From positions 79,195,189-79,259,188 of the forward strand of contig OV884009.1 in NCBI GenBank assembly GCA_930367205.1: a DNA stretch of 64,000 nt, in the 5' to 3' direction. Positions 62,501-64,000 of the stretch are shown piece after piece. The position numbers and the translations under genes were made by a program. Under the pieces are notes generated by a model. The model saw nothing but the letters and a program-made list of their open reading frames with translations. It searched no databases and had not been told where the DNA came from. This stretch comes from Acanthosoma haemorrhoidale. Its lineage: Eukaryota > Arthropoda > Insecta > Hemiptera > Acanthosomatidae. The first letter of the stretch is position 1. Each line of letters starts with the position of its first letter.

Positions 62501-64000
62501 TTAAAAAAAACAAAAAAAAAACACGCGAAATAGTGTGACCTAAACTTTGACGTCGATTAGTGAGGATTCCTCTAATTTCAAAAAAAAAAAAAAAATATAT
62601 ATATATACGAGTGAAATTTGAGACTAATATTACTGGTGACAAATTATTGGTTCTATATTTTGACGACTGTAAGACTCTACTTCTTCAGGGTTTTATTTAT
62701 TTAATTTTTTTTTAAATCGAAAATGCACATAATTTTCTGAATAAGAAAATTGCTCTTGACGGAAATTATTTGAGAGGAAAAACTGGAAAATAACATCTCA
62801 AAAAGACAACAGTCAGTGGCTAGTGGCTTTTTATAGTTTTCTGTTAAGGTAATTGCTTAGCCCGAAGAGAGTTCTACGTCAGTGGTTGTAAAATTTATAC
62901 TTTTTTATTAGTATTTAATGAGTTAATTTTTTTCTGCACATTGTAAATATAAAGATACTATTATTGTTATTTTGATCCGTGTTTGTAAAAATATAAAATT
63001 GGCACATTTAGAAAATAGAGATAAAAGGGAAGAGTTAAAGGTTTTTTTAATGGCGGAACTAAGGGCGTTGAAAATATTGATATTATTGTCTTCATTTTCC
63101 GCAGCGATATTGCCACCTTGTTGGTGACACCAATGTTCGTTTCTCTTTATAATTTTTTTTTTATTAGCAAGCAGTTTCAACAGCCCATGTCTGTCATCCT
63201 CAAGATATTGCAATTATACAACAAAGAAAAGCATTAAAAACCTCAAAATTTAAAACATAATTTTTTTTTTAATTGAAAAACTTATGAAGAGAAGCGAACA
63301 TCTTATTTAAAACCTACAGTACACCGTATCTTCCAATCTATAAGTATATGTTATTATAGTTTAAAGGAAGAACAAAATAGCACCTACCGAACGTCGGAAA
63401 AAAACCCAAAACAAGATACGAAGAAGAGTTTAAATTAAGTGTATATACACCATCTTGTATTTTTCTCAGTGTTACGTTCATAATAAAAGGGTATATGCCA
63501 AACAACATTAAATACAACAAAAATCCTTTCTTGTTTCTCAAACTTTTGAGATGTACCGAGTCTCAGCGATGGAGCTATTTAAGATTTAAATTTTTGATCT
63601 CTCCTCATGGTCAAGAAGACATTGAAGAAGTGCAATCCAAAAGTAAATTTAAGGATATTAAGAGGTAAACAAAAGAAATATGTTGTTCTGTAATCAATGT
63701 TCAATGGCTTTAATAAATTTTCGGTCGGAAAAAACAGAACAGTTTTCCCCCGTAAATTTGATTAAGATTTAAGAAACATGGAAGGACATGTTAGACATGT
63801 ACAAACTGGCATGTATTACTTTGTAAACAAATCAATGATATGTAGATACAACCTCGAGCATTAAACTTAAAACAGATATTGAAACCCTGTACTTTTCATA
63901 TAAGAGGAGTGCATGAATGAGCTTATTTTCAAACGGGTAATAATAAAAAACAAATGGCGGGCATTCGTTCAAAATGGTTCATTCATTCATCCACAATGTT
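59586..64000. other. No confirmed gene
   Basis: Mostly AT-rich. 60590-60850 is CpG-richer, contains the perfect palindrome TCACGATCGTGA (60605-60616), and has open frames on both strands that I do not recognise. Motif-family scraps may lie near 62655 and 63180-63215. I searched the minus strand of this stretch for the missing arrestin N-terminal exon without success. Confidence 0.3.

Overview
This is an AT-rich animal nuclear genome window, almost certainly from an arthropod and probably an insect. The signs are spliced genes with GT/AG introns, non-LTR retrotransposons of LOA and Jockey type, a Ty3-type LTR element, Tc1/mariner elements and long GA/TC microsatellites. I cannot name the species. 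There are no bacterial-style genes, operons or CRISPR arrays.

Two host genes can be rebuilt from splice sites, both on the minus strand. The first two coding exons of a FEM-1-type ankyrin protein lie at 9156-9004 and 165-1; they are split by an 8.8 kb intron and the gene runs off the left edge. An arrestin-domain gene has five phase-consistent exons (31857-31741, 29509-29292, 28329-28147, 27712-27527, 26005-25835) and ends at a stop codon at 25835-25837. Its first coding exon was not found.

Most of the rest is mobile DNA. A LOA-like non-LTR retrotransposon (13141-18528, minus) has both ORFs open, a poly(A) tail and a short target duplication. It sits inside an older Jockey reverse-transcriptase remnant whose reading frame resumes on the other side. 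Next to it is a Ty3-type LTR retrotransposon (19338-23524, plus) with 177-bp LTRs and a 5-bp target duplication. A frame break, an internal stop and a changed protease active site disable it. Its leader has no tRNA-type primer site; instead, 1 nt past the 5' LTR it carries a 14-nt exact complement of an LTR segment, the layout expected of Tf1-style self-priming. Further right are a decayed Tc1 element with terminal repeats (32897-34443), a second Tc1 remnant, a mariner-type MITE, several Jockey fragments (some sharing a variable 3' segment), foldback elements, and four long dinucleotide repeats.

From about 42 kb to the right end I find no host gene. That part is AT-rich sequence with scattered repeat fragments. 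The strongest candidate for something unusual is the self-priming layout of the Ty3 element. Next are the intact LOA insertion and the foldback families that share a gap-tolerant 'GCCTGAATAGGCGAAAC' hairpin core.
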